From contig NZ_CP094516.1 in NCBI RefSeq assembly GCF_029909975.1, positions 5,890,001 to 5,954,000 of the forward strand: a stretch of DNA of 64,000 nucleotides, written 5' to 3'. Below the pieces are notes generated by a model. The model was not told where the DNA came from. It did no database searches and saw only the letters and a list, made by a program, of their open reading frames with translations. Of the stretch, positions 51,698-60,122 are shown one piece after another. This stretch comes from Bradyrhizobium sp. ISRA430. Lineage in GTDB: Bacteria > Pseudomonadota > Alphaproteobacteria > Rhizobiales > Xanthobacteraceae. Position 1 is the stretch's first letter, and every line of letters begins with the position of its first letter. Position numbers and translations under genes: made by a program.

Positions 51698-52512
51698 GCG
51701 CGCAATCCTCCGCTTCAGCAAAGCCGTCCGGGGCGCAGCGTGCGGTGCGCTTCGTGCTTCCTGTGATCGTCTTTGCCGCCGGTCTTGCCGCCTGGGAGCT
51801 CGTGGTTCGCGTCAGGGAGATCCCGCCTTACGTGCTGCCGGCGCCCTCGGCCATCTTCGTGACGCTGATCAACGACTGGGCGGTGCTGTCACAATCGCTC
51901 GCCACCACGCTGCTGACCACGCTCGAAGGCTTTGTGGCCGCGAGCATCGGCGGCATCGCGCTCGCGCTGCTGTTCAACCAGTCGAAATGGGTCGAGTATT
52001 CGCTGTTCCCCTACGCCGTCGTGCTCCAGGTCACGCCGGTGATCGCGATTGCGCCGCTGCTCCTGATCTATCTGGAGCAGCAGACTGCGGTCGTCGTCTG
52101 CGCCTTCATCGTCGCCTTTTTCCCGGTGCTGTCCAACACCACGCTCGGGCTGAATTCGGTCGACCGCAATCTCGCCGGCCTGTTCCAGCTCTATGACGCG
52201 TCTGGATCCCAGACCCTGCGCTTCCTGAAATTGCCATCGGCGCTGCCCTATATTCTCGGCGGCCTGCGCATCGCCGGTGGGTTGTCGCTGATCGGCGCGG
52301 TCGTGGCCGAGATCGCGGCGGGCACCGCCGGCGCAGGCTCCGGGCTCGCCTACCGGATCGCCGAATCCGGCTATCGTCTGAACATACCCCGCATGTTCGC
52401 GGCGCTGCTTTTGCTGTCGCTTGCCGGGATTGTCATCTATGGGGTGCTGGCGCTAGTTTCGCACCTCGTTTTGCGGCGCTGGCATGAGAGCGCGCTTGGA
52501 AAGGAAAGCTGA
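51694..52512 (+). CDS. ABC transporter permease (NitT/TauT type)
   Basis: A 272-residue inner-membrane protein with about six hydrophobic helices. The EAA loop (coupling helix) reads LYDASGSQTLRFLKLPSALPY. It begins by overlapping the ATPase stop (ATGA). With the binding protein and ATPase it forms a complete importer. Confidence 0.94.
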   Translation: MSAQSSASAKPSGAQRAVRFVLPVIVFAAGLAAWELVVRVREIPPYVLPAPSAIFVTLINDWAVLSQSLATTLLTTLEGFVAASIGGIALALLFNQSKWVEYSLFPYAVVLQVTPVIAIAPLLLIYLEQQTAVVVCAFIVAFFPVLSNTTLGLNSVDRNLAGLFQLYDASGSQTLRFLKLPSALPYILGGLRIAGGLSLIGAVVAEIAAGTAGAGSGLAYRIAESGYRLNIPRMFAALLLLSLAGIVIYGVLALVSHLVLRRWHESALGKES

Positions 52513-53501
52513 TGACCACCGGTTCGATTTCGTCCGAAAAGACCGACCTTCTGATCTATGGGCCGGTGCGGCCGATCCTCGACAACGGCTTCTCCGATCA
52601 TTTCGTCGTGCACAAGGCCGAGACGCGCGCCGACCTGGAGCGGCTGACGCCGGCGGTTCGGGAAAAGATCCGCGGGATCGCGGTGACCTATCACACCGTG
52701 CGCGCCGACAAGGACTCGCTGTCACTTTTCCCGAAACTCGAGATCGTGGCGAGCTTCGGCGTCGGCTATGATCACGTCGATGCCAAATACGCGCGCGAGC
52801 ACGATGTCATCGTCACCAATACGCCCGACGTGCTGACGGAAGAAGTCGCCGATGTCGCGATGGGCCTTCTGCTCGCCACCTTGCGCGAATTCATCAAGGC
52901 CGACCGCTATGTGCGCTCCGGGCTCTGGCTCACGCAGAACTATCCGCTGAGCGTCGGCTCGCTGCGCGACCGCAAGGTCGGCATCGTCGGCATGGGGCGG
53001 ATCGGCCAGGCCATTGCGCGCCGGCTCGAGGCCTCGCTGGTGCCGGTGGTCTATCATTCGCGCAACCCCGCCAAGGACGTCTCTTACAAGCACTATCCCG
53101 ACCTGATCGAGATGGCCAAGGCCGTGGACACGCTGATGGTCATCGTGCCCGGCGGCGCCAGCACCAACAAGATGATCAATGCCGAGGTGCTGAAGGCGCT
53201 GGGGCCGCGTGGCGTGCTGATCAACGTCGCGCGCGGCTCCGTGGTCGACGAGCCGGCGCTGATCCAGGCGCTGAAGTCCGGCACCATCCTCGCCGCCGGC
53301 CTCGACGTGTTCGCCGCCGAGCCCAACATGCCGGACGAGCTCAAGGCGATGCAGAACGTCGTGCTGCTGCCGCATATCGGCTCGGCCTCGGTGGTCACGC
53401 GCAACGCCATGGACCAGCTCGTGGTCGACAATCTCAAGAGCTGGTTCGCGGGCAAGGCGCCGTTGACGCCGGTGGCGGAAACTCCGGTGAAGGGGCGCTG
53501 A
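52512..53501 (+). CDS. D-2-hydroxyacid dehydrogenase
   Basis: A 329-residue NAD(P)-dependent dehydrogenase. Nucleotide-binding VGIVGMGRIGQAIARRL, catalytic arginine block INVARGSVVDEPALIQAL and the glutamate/histidine blocks LDVFAAEPNMP and LLPHIGSAS are present, the pattern of glyoxylate/hydroxypyruvate-type reductases. The start overlaps the permease stop by one base. It may process the imported compound, for example by reducing a 2-oxo acid. Confidence 0.94.
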   Translation: MTTGSISSEKTDLLIYGPVRPILDNGFSDHFVVHKAETRADLERLTPAVREKIRGIAVTYHTVRADKDSLSLFPKLEIVASFGVGYDHVDAKYAREHDVIVTNTPDVLTEEVADVAMGLLLATLREFIKADRYVRSGLWLTQNYPLSVGSLRDRKVGIVGMGRIGQAIARRLEASLVPVVYHSRNPAKDVSYKHYPDLIEMAKAVDTLMVIVPGGASTNKMINAEVLKALGPRGVLINVARGSVVDEPALIQALKSGTILAAGLDVFAAEPNMPDELKAMQNVVLLPHIGSASVVTRNAMDQLVVDNLKSWFAGKAPLTPVAETPVKGR

Positions 53502-54193
53502 TGAGGATTCTTCGGGGCTTCGCATTGGCGATCGCGGCATGCGTTGCCGCAGCGAGCCCTGCGCCGGCGCAGGATGCGACGACCCTGAAGAAAGAGATGG
53601 TCGGGCAGTGGGAGCTCTCGACCACCGAGCGCAGCAAGACCTGCGTCGTCACGCTCAGGGGTGATGCCGCAGGTCATGGCCTCAAGTTAGAGCTCGAGCC
53701 CGCCTGTAAGACCGCGCTGCCATTCACCAAGGACATCGTCGCTTGGAGCGTCAAGGGACTCGACATCGTTCGCTTGCAGGATGCGGCCGGCGAAGCCGTG
53801 ATCGACTTCACCGAGGTCGAGGCCGGTATCTTCGAAGGCTTGCGGCAGGGCGAGGGCGTCTACATCCTGCAAGACCTCGCCGCCGCGCGTTCGATGGCCA
53901 AGTCGATGGACCAGATGATCGGCGACTGGTCCATGGTGCGCGGCAACGGCCAGCCGGTCTGCGGACTGACGCTGACCAACACCGAAGCGGGTCCGGACAA
54001 TTTCCAGGTCTTCCTCAAGCCGAAATGCGATGCCGTCATTGCGCAGTTCAATCCGACGCAATGGCGGCTCGAGCGTGGCCAGATCATCCTGATGTCGAAG
54101 GCCGGCGAGACCTGGCAGTTCGAGGCCGATGACAACGCGCAATGGCGGCGCGTTCCCGACACTGCCGATCCCCTGATCATGCTGCGTCAATAG
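53501..54193 (+). CDS. Exported AprI/Inh-like (Omp19-type) protein with two domains
   Basis: A 230-residue protein with a Sec signal ending in SPAPAQD. Two copies of a beta-barrel module similar to the AprI/Inh metalloprotease inhibitor are seen: MVGQWELSTTERSKTCVVTL to DIVRLQDAAG, and MIGDWSMVRGNGQPVCGLTL to QIILMSKAGETWQFE. Each has a cysteine pair that could form the family disulphide. Related lipoproteins include Brucella Omp19. The role could be protection from host or own proteases, or simple envelope function. Its ATG overlaps the dehydrogenase stop codon by one base, an odd place for an inhibitor. Confidence 0.75.
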   Translation: MRILRGFALAIAACVAAASPAPAQDATTLKKEMVGQWELSTTERSKTCVVTLRGDAAGHGLKLELEPACKTALPFTKDIVAWSVKGLDIVRLQDAAGEAVIDFTEVEAGIFEGLRQGEGVYILQDLAAARSMAKSMDQMIGDWSMVRGNGQPVCGLTLTNTEAGPDNFQVFLKPKCDAVIAQFNPTQWRLERGQIILMSKAGETWQFEADDNAQWRRVPDTADPLIMLRQ

Positions 54194-54231
54194 GCGCGCC
54201 GCCGCGCGCGATCCGCGCTCAAGACACCAGC

Positions 54232-55605
54232 TTAGGTGACCGGCTTGGGCGGCGGAGCGGTGCCCTGCGCCCATTTCTCCAGCTTGCCCAGCACGCCCCA
54301 GGCCGAGAGCGCCAGGAATATCGGCATGGCGAACTGGCCGAGACCCGGTACGGCCGACACGATCGTTCCGAACAGGCCCGCAAGACCTCCCGCATTGGGG
54401 CTCGCCGTCACCGCGGACAACAGCGCGGTGATGAGCGTGCCGCCGATGCCAAGCGCGGTCTTCCTGCCATCCAGCAGCTTGCCGATCGTCTCGCCGAGCG
54501 CGCCGTTGACCTGGCCGAGCACGGGCTTGCCGTTGCCGTTGAGCAATGTGCCGAGCACCTCCACGACCTGCTTCAACTGGTCGACCGGCGCGGCATTGGT
54601 CGGCGAGACTGTTCCGGGCATCGGGGCGGTCTTGTTGACGAGGGAGAAAAGACGTTCGAACACGCTGATCGGATCGTTGGTCACCGCTGTGGTGCCGCCC
54701 GGTGCCGTGCCTGCCGCCGGTGGCCGCATGACCTGCGCGAGGTCCTCCAGCCGCTTCAGGATCTGGGACAGGTCGACGGGCGGCGTCACCGTGATCGGTT
54801 GGGACGCCCGTGTGATGGCGGCAATGGTGGTTGCATCGAGCAGGCCCGAATCGTTGATGCCGTTCTGCTGCTGAAATCTCGAGACCGCTGCCTTGGTCTT
54901 CGGCCCGCTGATGCCGTCCTCGGCGAGCGGCGGATTGGCGCCGAGCCGGTTGAGCGCCTGCTGCATCAGAACAATCGTCGCCGCGGCCTCCTCGTCGGGC
55001 TCGGGATTGCCCGCGCCCGGCGGACTGCCGTCGAGGTTGATCGAGGAATCGAGCGTCATCATCGCATGCAGGATCACGGCCGTTCCGAGCTGCGAGTCCA
55101 CGTGGCTCGGATCGAACACGTGGTCGCGGACGAACTTGCCGGCCCTCGCCTCGGGTGGACCGTAGAGCGTCGAGCCGCCGTAGAGATAGGGCGAGTTGAC
55201 GCCCTTGGCGTGATAGCCGAAGCCGTTGAAGGCCTCGAGCCGGAATAAGGTTCGCGCGGCGCTCCAGTCCGTCGCGCCGACGAAGTCCTGGATTCTCAGC
55301 GCATCCACGGCGCCGTCGACGAACGAGCTGAACGGGCCGCGCCCCTTCGGTACGATGGTCGTCACGCGATTGAGCGACTGGCCGTTGCCGAGATAGGTGT
55401 CGAAATCGAAATTGGACTCGCGATAGTGGCAGAGGGCGACGAAATGCCAGGGCACACCGGTGCGTTGCTCGATCTGCTGATAGGTCTTCTTGCCGTTGAT
55501 CGCCCGATGCGCCACCGCGTTCGCATCGTCAAGGCGTGAGGGCCGGATCTGGAGGTTGGCCCAATTCCTCTCATATTCGCTCTTCAGGCTCTGAAATGAC
55601 ACCAT
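54232..55605 (-). CDS. Lysozyme-like and peptidoglycan-binding protein
   Basis: A 457-residue protein with no signal peptide. The N-terminal 200 residues resemble phage-type endolysin-like muramidases: YQQIEQRTGVPWHFVALCHY then RESNFDFDTYLGNGQSL, with the glutamate of RESNFDF as the likely catalytic residue. A peptidoglycan_binding_1 domain follows (about 210-275: LMQQALNRLG, DGISGPKTKAAVSRFQQQNG). A long A/P/G-rich linker and a hydrophobic segment pair (ALGIGGTLITALLSAV, PIFLALSAWGVLG) end the protein. The ATG at 55605 has GGGAGCGGG upstream. It looks like a phage-derived or host cell-wall enzyme; lack of an export signal suggests holin-like or Tat-independent release, if any. Confidence 0.75.
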   Translation of the reverse strand: MVSFQSLKSEYERNWANLQIRPSRLDDANAVAHRAINGKKTYQQIEQRTGVPWHFVALCHYRESNFDFDTYLGNGQSLNRVTTIVPKGRGPFSSFVDGAVDALRIQDFVGATDWSAARTLFRLEAFNGFGYHAKGVNSPYLYGGSTLYGPPEARAGKFVRDHVFDPSHVDSQLGTAVILHAMMTLDSSINLDGSPPGAGNPEPDEEAAATIVLMQQALNRLGANPPLAEDGISGPKTKAAVSRFQQQNGINDSGLLDATTIAAITRASQPITVTPPVDLSQILKRLEDLAQVMRPPAAGTAPGGTTAVTNDPISVFERLFSLVNKTAPMPGTVSPTNAAPVDQLKQVVEVLGTLLNGNGKPVLGQVNGALGETIGKLLDGRKTALGIGGTLITALLSAVTASPNAGGLAGLFGTIVSAVPGLGQFAMPIFLALSAWGVLGKLEKWAQGTAPPPKPVT

Positions 55606-55892
55606 GTCCCGCTCCCGCGAAACTGTTAAAATTGTTCGGACTTTGTGCAAACTTGGTGAGAGCTCCGTGCCGTCCTCGCGGCAAGAGCTCTCGGCGTAAT
55701 GGGCGCAATGTTGCAGGCTGCCGGCTCAGTCGCGTGTGAACTGGCTTACACGGCGGGTACGAAATCGCTGAGGTTGCCGCGGTCAAAGGCCGCAATCTTT
55801 CGCGCAGCCGGCGATACGACGACGCCGGAATCCCGGAACCCGCCGGACCCGTCATCCGTTAGCGACAGCGATGATCCCGCAGGAGGCCCCGC

Positions 55893-56267
55893 ATGACCAA
55901 GCGCGTTCTTGCGATCGGCATCGAGCCGGGCAGCGTGGACTATAGTGCGCTGCCGCAGCTCACGCCTGAGCTCGTCCGTAACTACATCGAGGCGCAGCTC
56001 CTGCGGCTGCGCGGTCTCGGCTTCGAGGTCACGAGCTGCCTGATCGATCTCGACGTCACGGCGGAAGCCGCCGTTACGGCGGCGTTGCGCGACGAGAGCT
56101 TCGATTGCATCGTGATCGGCGCGGGCCTGCGAGAACCGAAGGAGCGCCTCCTGTTGTTCGAGAAGATCCTCAATCTCGTGCATCGTCTGGCGCCAAATGC
56201 CGCAATCTGCTTCAATACGACGCCGGCGGACACCACTGAGGCGGTGCAGCGTTGGCTGTCCCCATGA
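55893..56267 (+). CDS. Conserved small protein of unknown function
   Basis: A 124-residue protein with a Rossmann-like alternation of strands and helices: VLAIGIEPGSVDYS, VTSCLIDLDVTAEAA, FDCIVIGAGLREP and ICFNTTPADTTEAVQ. No metal or nucleotide motif is obvious. Similar small proteins are common in rhizobia; no function is known to me. CGCAGGAGGC, a good ribosome binding site, precedes the ATG by about ten bases. Confidence 0.75.
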   Translation: MTKRVLAIGIEPGSVDYSALPQLTPELVRNYIEAQLLRLRGLGFEVTSCLIDLDVTAEAAVTAALRDESFDCIVIGAGLREPKERLLLFEKILNLVHRLAPNAAICFNTTPADTTEAVQRWLSP

Positions 56268-56302
56268 CTCGAACGAGATTCGTTTAAAAATCGTCCCGGC
56301 GA

Positions 56303-56788
56303 CTAGCGTCGGCCGATGATCGCGGATGCAAAGCGGCTCCGGCCTTCCGTTGTCTGATCTTCGCGCGGCGCGGCGGCGTCCACGCTGCGCCTGACCGCTG
56401 CAGTGAGCATCGCGTGGACGGGAAACAGCGCGATACAGGCGAGCCCGATGGCGATGTGGACCCAGCGGGCCGGCTCGCGGGTCTGTTCGCTCCCGTAGTA
56501 GAGAACGAGGCCTGTCACAGCCAGCAAGACGAGCGTGGCGAGCGTAGTGCCGCCGGTCCACCGCTTGCGCTGCCGTTTCCAGCCCGAACGCACATGTAGC
56601 GGTAGCAACGAGCCAATCACGATCAGCATCGCATAGGCCGAGATACCGTGCAGCGTCAGCAGCAGCCGCTCACTTTCACCGGGCTCGGCCTCGACAAGGT
56701 CGTGCAGGACGAACCAGGCGAGGCCGCTCAGTGCGACCACGCTGGTGGTAGTCCAGACAACGCTCTTCTGAACAAGGCCGAGGCGCAT
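56303..56788 (-). CDS. Four-helix membrane protein, cytochrome-b-like (DUF4405 type)
   Basis: A 161-residue protein with four hydrophobic helices. Histidines placed for bis-haem coordination are His47 and His65 in the second helix (TLHGISAYAMLIVIGSLLPL and the following HVRSGW) and His111 and His125 in the fourth (VHIAIGLACIALFPVH). This is the layout of DUF4405-type or PepSY-associated cytochrome b proteins that pass electrons from quinol across the membrane. Its start lies four bases beyond the apbE stop codon. In this operon it is the natural electron donor for the flavoprotein encoded at 57612. Confidence 0.78.
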   Translation of the reverse strand: MRLGLVQKSVVWTTTSVVALSGLAWFVLHDLVEAEPGESERLLLTLHGISAYAMLIVIGSLLPLHVRSGWKRQRKRWTGGTTLATLVLLAVTGLVLYYGSEQTREPARWVHIAIGLACIALFPVHAMLTAAVRRSVDAAAPREDQTTEGRSRFASAIIGRR

Positions 56789-56792
56789 GGGT

Positions 56793-57608
56793 TCAGGCCG
56801 CGATCGATGGCAGGTTGCCGGCGGTGATGAAAGCCGTCGCGCCGAAGCGCGCGAAGCAGGGGTGCTGTGGCTCGCCGGTCTGAACCAGGATCTTGGTCAG
56901 CGCATCGGCGACGATGCAGCTCGGCGCGACCACCGAATAGGCTCGGCCGTCCGTTCCGGAGCTCGGCGACCGAGACGCCCCGTCTCGACCGATAGTAGCG
57001 GCGGCAGAGGAGGTTGCAACGGCACCGTTGCGTAAGTGTCCCGCCGGGATCAGGCCTACGTTCGGAACGTGCACGTGGATCGGCTGGTCGATCTCGCCCA
57101 TCACGCGCAGATCGCCGCCGGCATTGACGGTCGCACTTCGGATGCCTGCCGACCGAAGCGAGGCGATGGCACGATCCACCGCATAGCCCTTGGCGATTCC
57201 GCCAAGATCGATTGCGACAGGTGTCGTCAGGCGCACGGATCGATCGGCCGAAAGGTGCACTGCGCCGAAGTCGCCCGCGGCAACATGATCGAGGTCGTCC
57301 GATGGCAGCAAGTCGCGTCGCATCAACTCGAAGCCGACTGCACAGTCGAACAGGCCGTTGCTTGCAGCATGAAGCGTCTGAGCATGACGCAGAACGCGTG
57401 CCGTCCAGGGGTGAATCGTCACAGGCAACCGGAACGCCTCCCGGTTGATGCGCCCGATGTCGCTCCTGCCATCGTGGAAACTCATCAAGCGCTGAACCAG
57501 CGATACCGCCTCGAAGGCGCCGGCAATCGCCTTTTCGGCGGCGGCCTGTGCGATGCCGTCGACCTCGATCTCCACGATCGTGCCCAGCAGCGGTCGCGCG
57601 CGCCTCAT
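56793..57608 (-). CDS. apbE: FAD:protein FMN transferase
   Basis: A 271-residue ApbE enzyme, which transfers FMN from FAD to a Ser or Thr of a target protein. Family blocks are RARPLLGTIVEIEV at the N-terminus, FHDGRSDIGRIN, VAIDLGGIAKGYAVDRAI, NAGGDLRVMG and a late ADALTKILV. It has no visible signal peptide or lipobox, although classical ApbE enzymes work in the periplasm. The start codon lies three bases after the FMN-binding protein stop. The adjacent target with the SGAT motif confirms the assignment. Confidence 0.93.
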   Translation of the reverse strand: MRRARPLLGTIVEIEVDGIAQAAAEKAIAGAFEAVSLVQRLMSFHDGRSDIGRINREAFRLPVTIHPWTARVLRHAQTLHAASNGLFDCAVGFELMRRDLLPSDDLDHVAAGDFGAVHLSADRSVRLTTPVAIDLGGIAKGYAVDRAIASLRSAGIRSATVNAGGDLRVMGEIDQPIHVHVPNVGLIPAGHLRNGAVATSSAAATIGRDGASRSPSSGTDGRAYSVVAPSCIVADALTKILVQTGEPQHPCFARFGATAFITAGNLPSIAA

Positions 57609-57611
57609 GGC

Positions 57612-58067
57612 CTACTGCCCCTTCAAACTCTGGAACTGCCCGACCAGGCGCCGCACGCCATCGGTGATATGCTTGGCCGACAGCGTCGCGCCGCTGATGT
57701 TCTTGATATCGACGTTTAGCTGCAGCGGCGAACTCGCGCTCTTGCCGACGAATTGCGACCGCCACGAGGCCTCCCGAACTTCATAGCCATAGGACTCGTT
57801 ATATTCGAGGATCTCGATGCGCTTGACCGTGCCGGCGGCGGTGATGCCGACGGCGTATTTGATGTATTCGTGCTTGCCCAGCACGCGGTCGATGACGACG
57901 ATCCCGCCCGAGGAGGCACGAAAAACGCCCGCCCTGCCGCCGGGCGAGAACGAGGCGCCGGGAAAGATCGCCTGCATCGCCTGCTGTTCGCTCATGTACA
58001 CGTTGGCGCTTGCCGGCGCGATCACGACGATCGCCGCCGGCGCTGCGATGAGTGGTGTCCACTTCAT
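57612..58067 (-). CDS. Exported FMN-binding (flavinylated) protein
   Basis: A 151-residue protein with a Sec signal (PLIAAPAAIVVIAPASANV). The FMN-binding domain has the ApbE target motif SGATLSAKHITDGVR (residues 125-139), with Ser130 at the position of the usually flavinylated Thr. Preceding blocks GIVVIDRVLGKHEYIKYAVG and TVKRIEILEYNESYGYEV fit the NqrC/RnfG-like fold. It would carry covalent FMN in the periplasm and act as a small electron-transfer protein. The neighbours, ApbE and the cytochrome-b-like protein, give it a modifying enzyme and a donor. Confidence 0.9.
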   Translation of the reverse strand: MKWTPLIAAPAAIVVIAPASANVYMSEQQAMQAIFPGASFSPGGRAGVFRASSGGIVVIDRVLGKHEYIKYAVGITAAGTVKRIEILEYNESYGYEVREASWRSQFVGKSASSPLQLNVDIKNISGATLSAKHITDGVRRLVGQFQSLKGQ

Positions 58068-58091
58068 CTTGCTGCCTCGAAATGCCGGAGT

Positions 58092-58994
58092 TCATTTCAC
58101 GGCGAAAGGAACGCCGAGGCGGAACATCACCTCGTCGCGCGCATGCTCGTCGCCGTAGATGCGTCCGTGCTTCACGACCGACGCCTGATCCTCATTGTAG
58201 GTGATGACCATCGGAAGCTGATGGCGCCAGGCCAGCGTCCACCAGAATTCCTTCTGGCCATAGTGGATGACTGGTCCGGCAAAGAACGCCGAATGTTCGG
58301 GGTTATTAAACCAATAGCCAGTGAATTCGTTGTGAATGCGCGTCTCGAGGCCGATCATCCAGTTCGGCGCCACGAGGTAGGACGCACCGAACGTCACGTC
58401 GATCGGCGAAGCTCTTTCGATTGAACCGTCGGCATAGACCTCGCGCTCATGCTGGCCCATGATGTTGAGGGCGAGGATCAGGCGATCGTCGAGAAAATTC
58501 TTCTGCAGGATTACCCGCCATTCAAGCTCCTTCTCCTTCGGGCCGATCTCCGGCTCGATGTAAAGCGCAAGACCGATGGGATCGGTCACGGGGTTCAGAA
58601 CCTGATAGATCGCCTCGAAGGAAACTGAGTCGAAACGCGTCTTCTCGTAACGCGAGTATTGATCGAAGGATGCGTCCAGGAATTGTGTTGCGCCCGGTCC
58701 GCCCGTTGTCCCATCGAATCCGTTGCGGTAGGCGTTAGCGTAACTCCAGTTGAAGTAGCCGGAAATCTGGAGCTGGTTGGTGAGGCCGTACTCGATCTCC
58801 TCCTTGTTCCGCATCAGGAAATACTGGCCCTGCGACTGGCCGGCTTGCATGAACGACTTGTGCTCGTATTCAAACGTGCCCTGCGGATGCAGATCGGCGG
58901 TGTAGATCCAGCCGAACGGCGATTCCCCTGCATTTGCCTGGCAAGCGGACAGCATCACAGTCGCCGCGCAGATCGGTCCCACTAAACGCTTCAC
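58092..58994 (-). CDS. Outer-membrane beta-barrel-like protein (DUF6662-like)
   Basis: A 300-residue exported protein with a signal sequence ending in QANAGESP. The mature part has alternating hydrophobic strands and aromatic residues: GWIYTADLHPQGTFEYEHKS, IEYGLTNQLQISGYFNWSYA, FEAIYQVLNPVTDPIGLALY, RVILQKNFLDDRLILALNI and a terminal MFRLGVPFAVK with strands typical of outer membrane barrels. A cysteine at position 18 within LSACQ could be a lipobox. It is the first gene of the four-gene operon and may be a porin or terminal site for extracytoplasmic electron flow. Family naming is tentative. Confidence 0.75.
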   Translation of the reverse strand: MKRLVGPICAATVMLSACQANAGESPFGWIYTADLHPQGTFEYEHKSFMQAGQSQGQYFLMRNKEEIEYGLTNQLQISGYFNWSYANAYRNGFDGTTGGPGATQFLDASFDQYSRYEKTRFDSVSFEAIYQVLNPVTDPIGLALYIEPEIGPKEKELEWRVILQKNFLDDRLILALNIMGQHEREVYADGSIERASPIDVTFGASYLVAPNWMIGLETRIHNEFTGYWFNNPEHSAFFAGPVIHYGQKEFWWTLAWRHQLPMVITYNEDQASVVKHGRIYGDEHARDEVMFRLGVPFAVK

Positions 58995-59480
58995 TGTTGT
59001 CCCCTTCAGAGAAAGCCTCTGGCCCTCGGCTACAGTGACATACGAAGGCGTGACAATAGGTCTCAGTCCGGAATCGATCTAAGCGCGCACCGCACGTGGA
59101 TCAGTTACGGCTCGACCTTGTCCTGCTAAGCGTCGGGAAAAATAGGCAAAAGGGCGATCAGTACGGCTTGCTGATCGTGCCGCATCGTCAATTCGGTTTT
59201 GAGAGATTCCAGTTTTGATTGATTCTAGACGCGGCGGTGGAGACCTCGCCGATCGCTTTGCGCCGTTCTCGACGGCTCATAGGGCGAAGTGAATATGTCG
59301 GCGCCGCCGGAAATGTAGACTTGCTTCCGATGGGCGTGTCCAGTCACGGTGTCTTCGTTCCGTCGCGGCCTCGCCGCGGACATCGAGAACAGTACCAATT
59401 CCCAGAAATCCGCGATTGCTGTGGCTGGAATTCGTAGCCCGCGCTATCACTTGCGGCATCAGATGGGGAGGATTGCGAAA

Positions 59481-59786
59481 ATGCTTCGAGGTCTTGGAAT
59501 TGCGGCATGTCTGACGGTTGCCATGGCGATGCCGGTTCATGAGGTGGCGGCGCAGGATGCCGTCGGTGGCGCCATCATCGGCGGCGTCGGCGGGGCGATC
59601 CTGGGAGGTGCGCTTGGTGGCGGCCGCGGAGCGGCAATCGGCGCCGTTGTCGGCGCCGGCACCGGTGCTGCGATCGCCTCCGAAGGCGAGCGGCGCCGCT
59701 CCGGCTATTATGCCTATCAGCGCGGCTGCTACATGCAGCGTCCGGACGGCTACTACGTGCGGATCGATTCGCGATATTGCTATTGA
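59481..59786 (+). CDS. Glycine-zipper exported protein
   Basis: A 101-residue protein with a signal peptide (LGIAACLTVAMAMPVHEVAA). The mature part is a glycine zipper: VGGAIIGGVGGAILGGALGG then GRGAAIGAVVGAGTGAAIAS, followed by a Y/R/C-rich end (RRSGYYAYQRGCYM, SRYCY). Such zippers insert in or span the outer membrane. GGGGAGG lies nine bases before the ATG at 59481; an ATG at 59463 is less well placed. The 486-bp region 58995-59480 holds no supported gene. Confidence 0.8.
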   Translation: MLRGLGIAACLTVAMAMPVHEVAAQDAVGGAIIGGVGGAILGGALGGGRGAAIGAVVGAGTGAAIASEGERRRSGYYAYQRGCYMQRPDGYYVRIDSRYCY

Positions 59787-59855
59787 GAAGTTTTGCTTTG
59801 ACCTGCCGCCGGCGTCACGCGCGTGATCGCCGGCGTAAGGCTTCGTCGCGCCGAG

Positions 59856-60029
59856 TTAGTCGAGGCGCGTTTCGACCCGTCTCTGCTGGCACGACGGCAT
59901 GTCTATAGGAGCAGGCATCATCATTGGGCTCAATTTCTCGATCTGGTCGAGAAGCCAGTCGACCAGATAGCCCGGGCTCAGCAACGACAGGCCCGTGCTC
60001 CACATGCGCTCGATTATCTGATTCACCAT
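59856..60029 (-). CDS. Small protein, 57 residues
   Basis: A short frame beginning MVNQIIERMWSTGLSLLSP. The very good AAGGAGGGG site five bases upstream of the ATG at 60029 is the main support. It has an amphipathic first half with WLLDQIEKL and an M/P-rich then R-rich end. No family is recognised. A CtrA-like sequence lies 60 bases upstream. Confidence 0.5.
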   Translation of the reverse strand: MVNQIIERMWSTGLSLLSPGYLVDWLLDQIEKLSPMMMPAPIDMPSCQQRRVETRLD

Positions 60030-60091
60030 CGATTCCCCTCCTTCGATGATGAATGAGTGTGACACACGTTCCCTGCGGCCCGAAGCGAAGA

Positions 60092-60107
60092 GTTAATAGT
60101 TGGTAAA
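60092..60107 (-). promoter_or_regulatory. CtrA-like box, TTTA-N7-TTAA
   Basis: On the minus strand TTTACCAACTATTAAC: one perfect and one degenerate half with a seven-base spacer. It lies about 63 bases before the small gene at 60029. The match is weaker than the two at 1018 and 3844. Confidence 0.35.
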
Positions 60108-60122
60108 CGGGCGGCGGATGAC

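Noticed and set aside
59219..59437. 72-residue frame ahead of the glycine-zipper gene
   Set aside because: No ribosome binding site, low coding character, and it overlaps the leader of the next gene.
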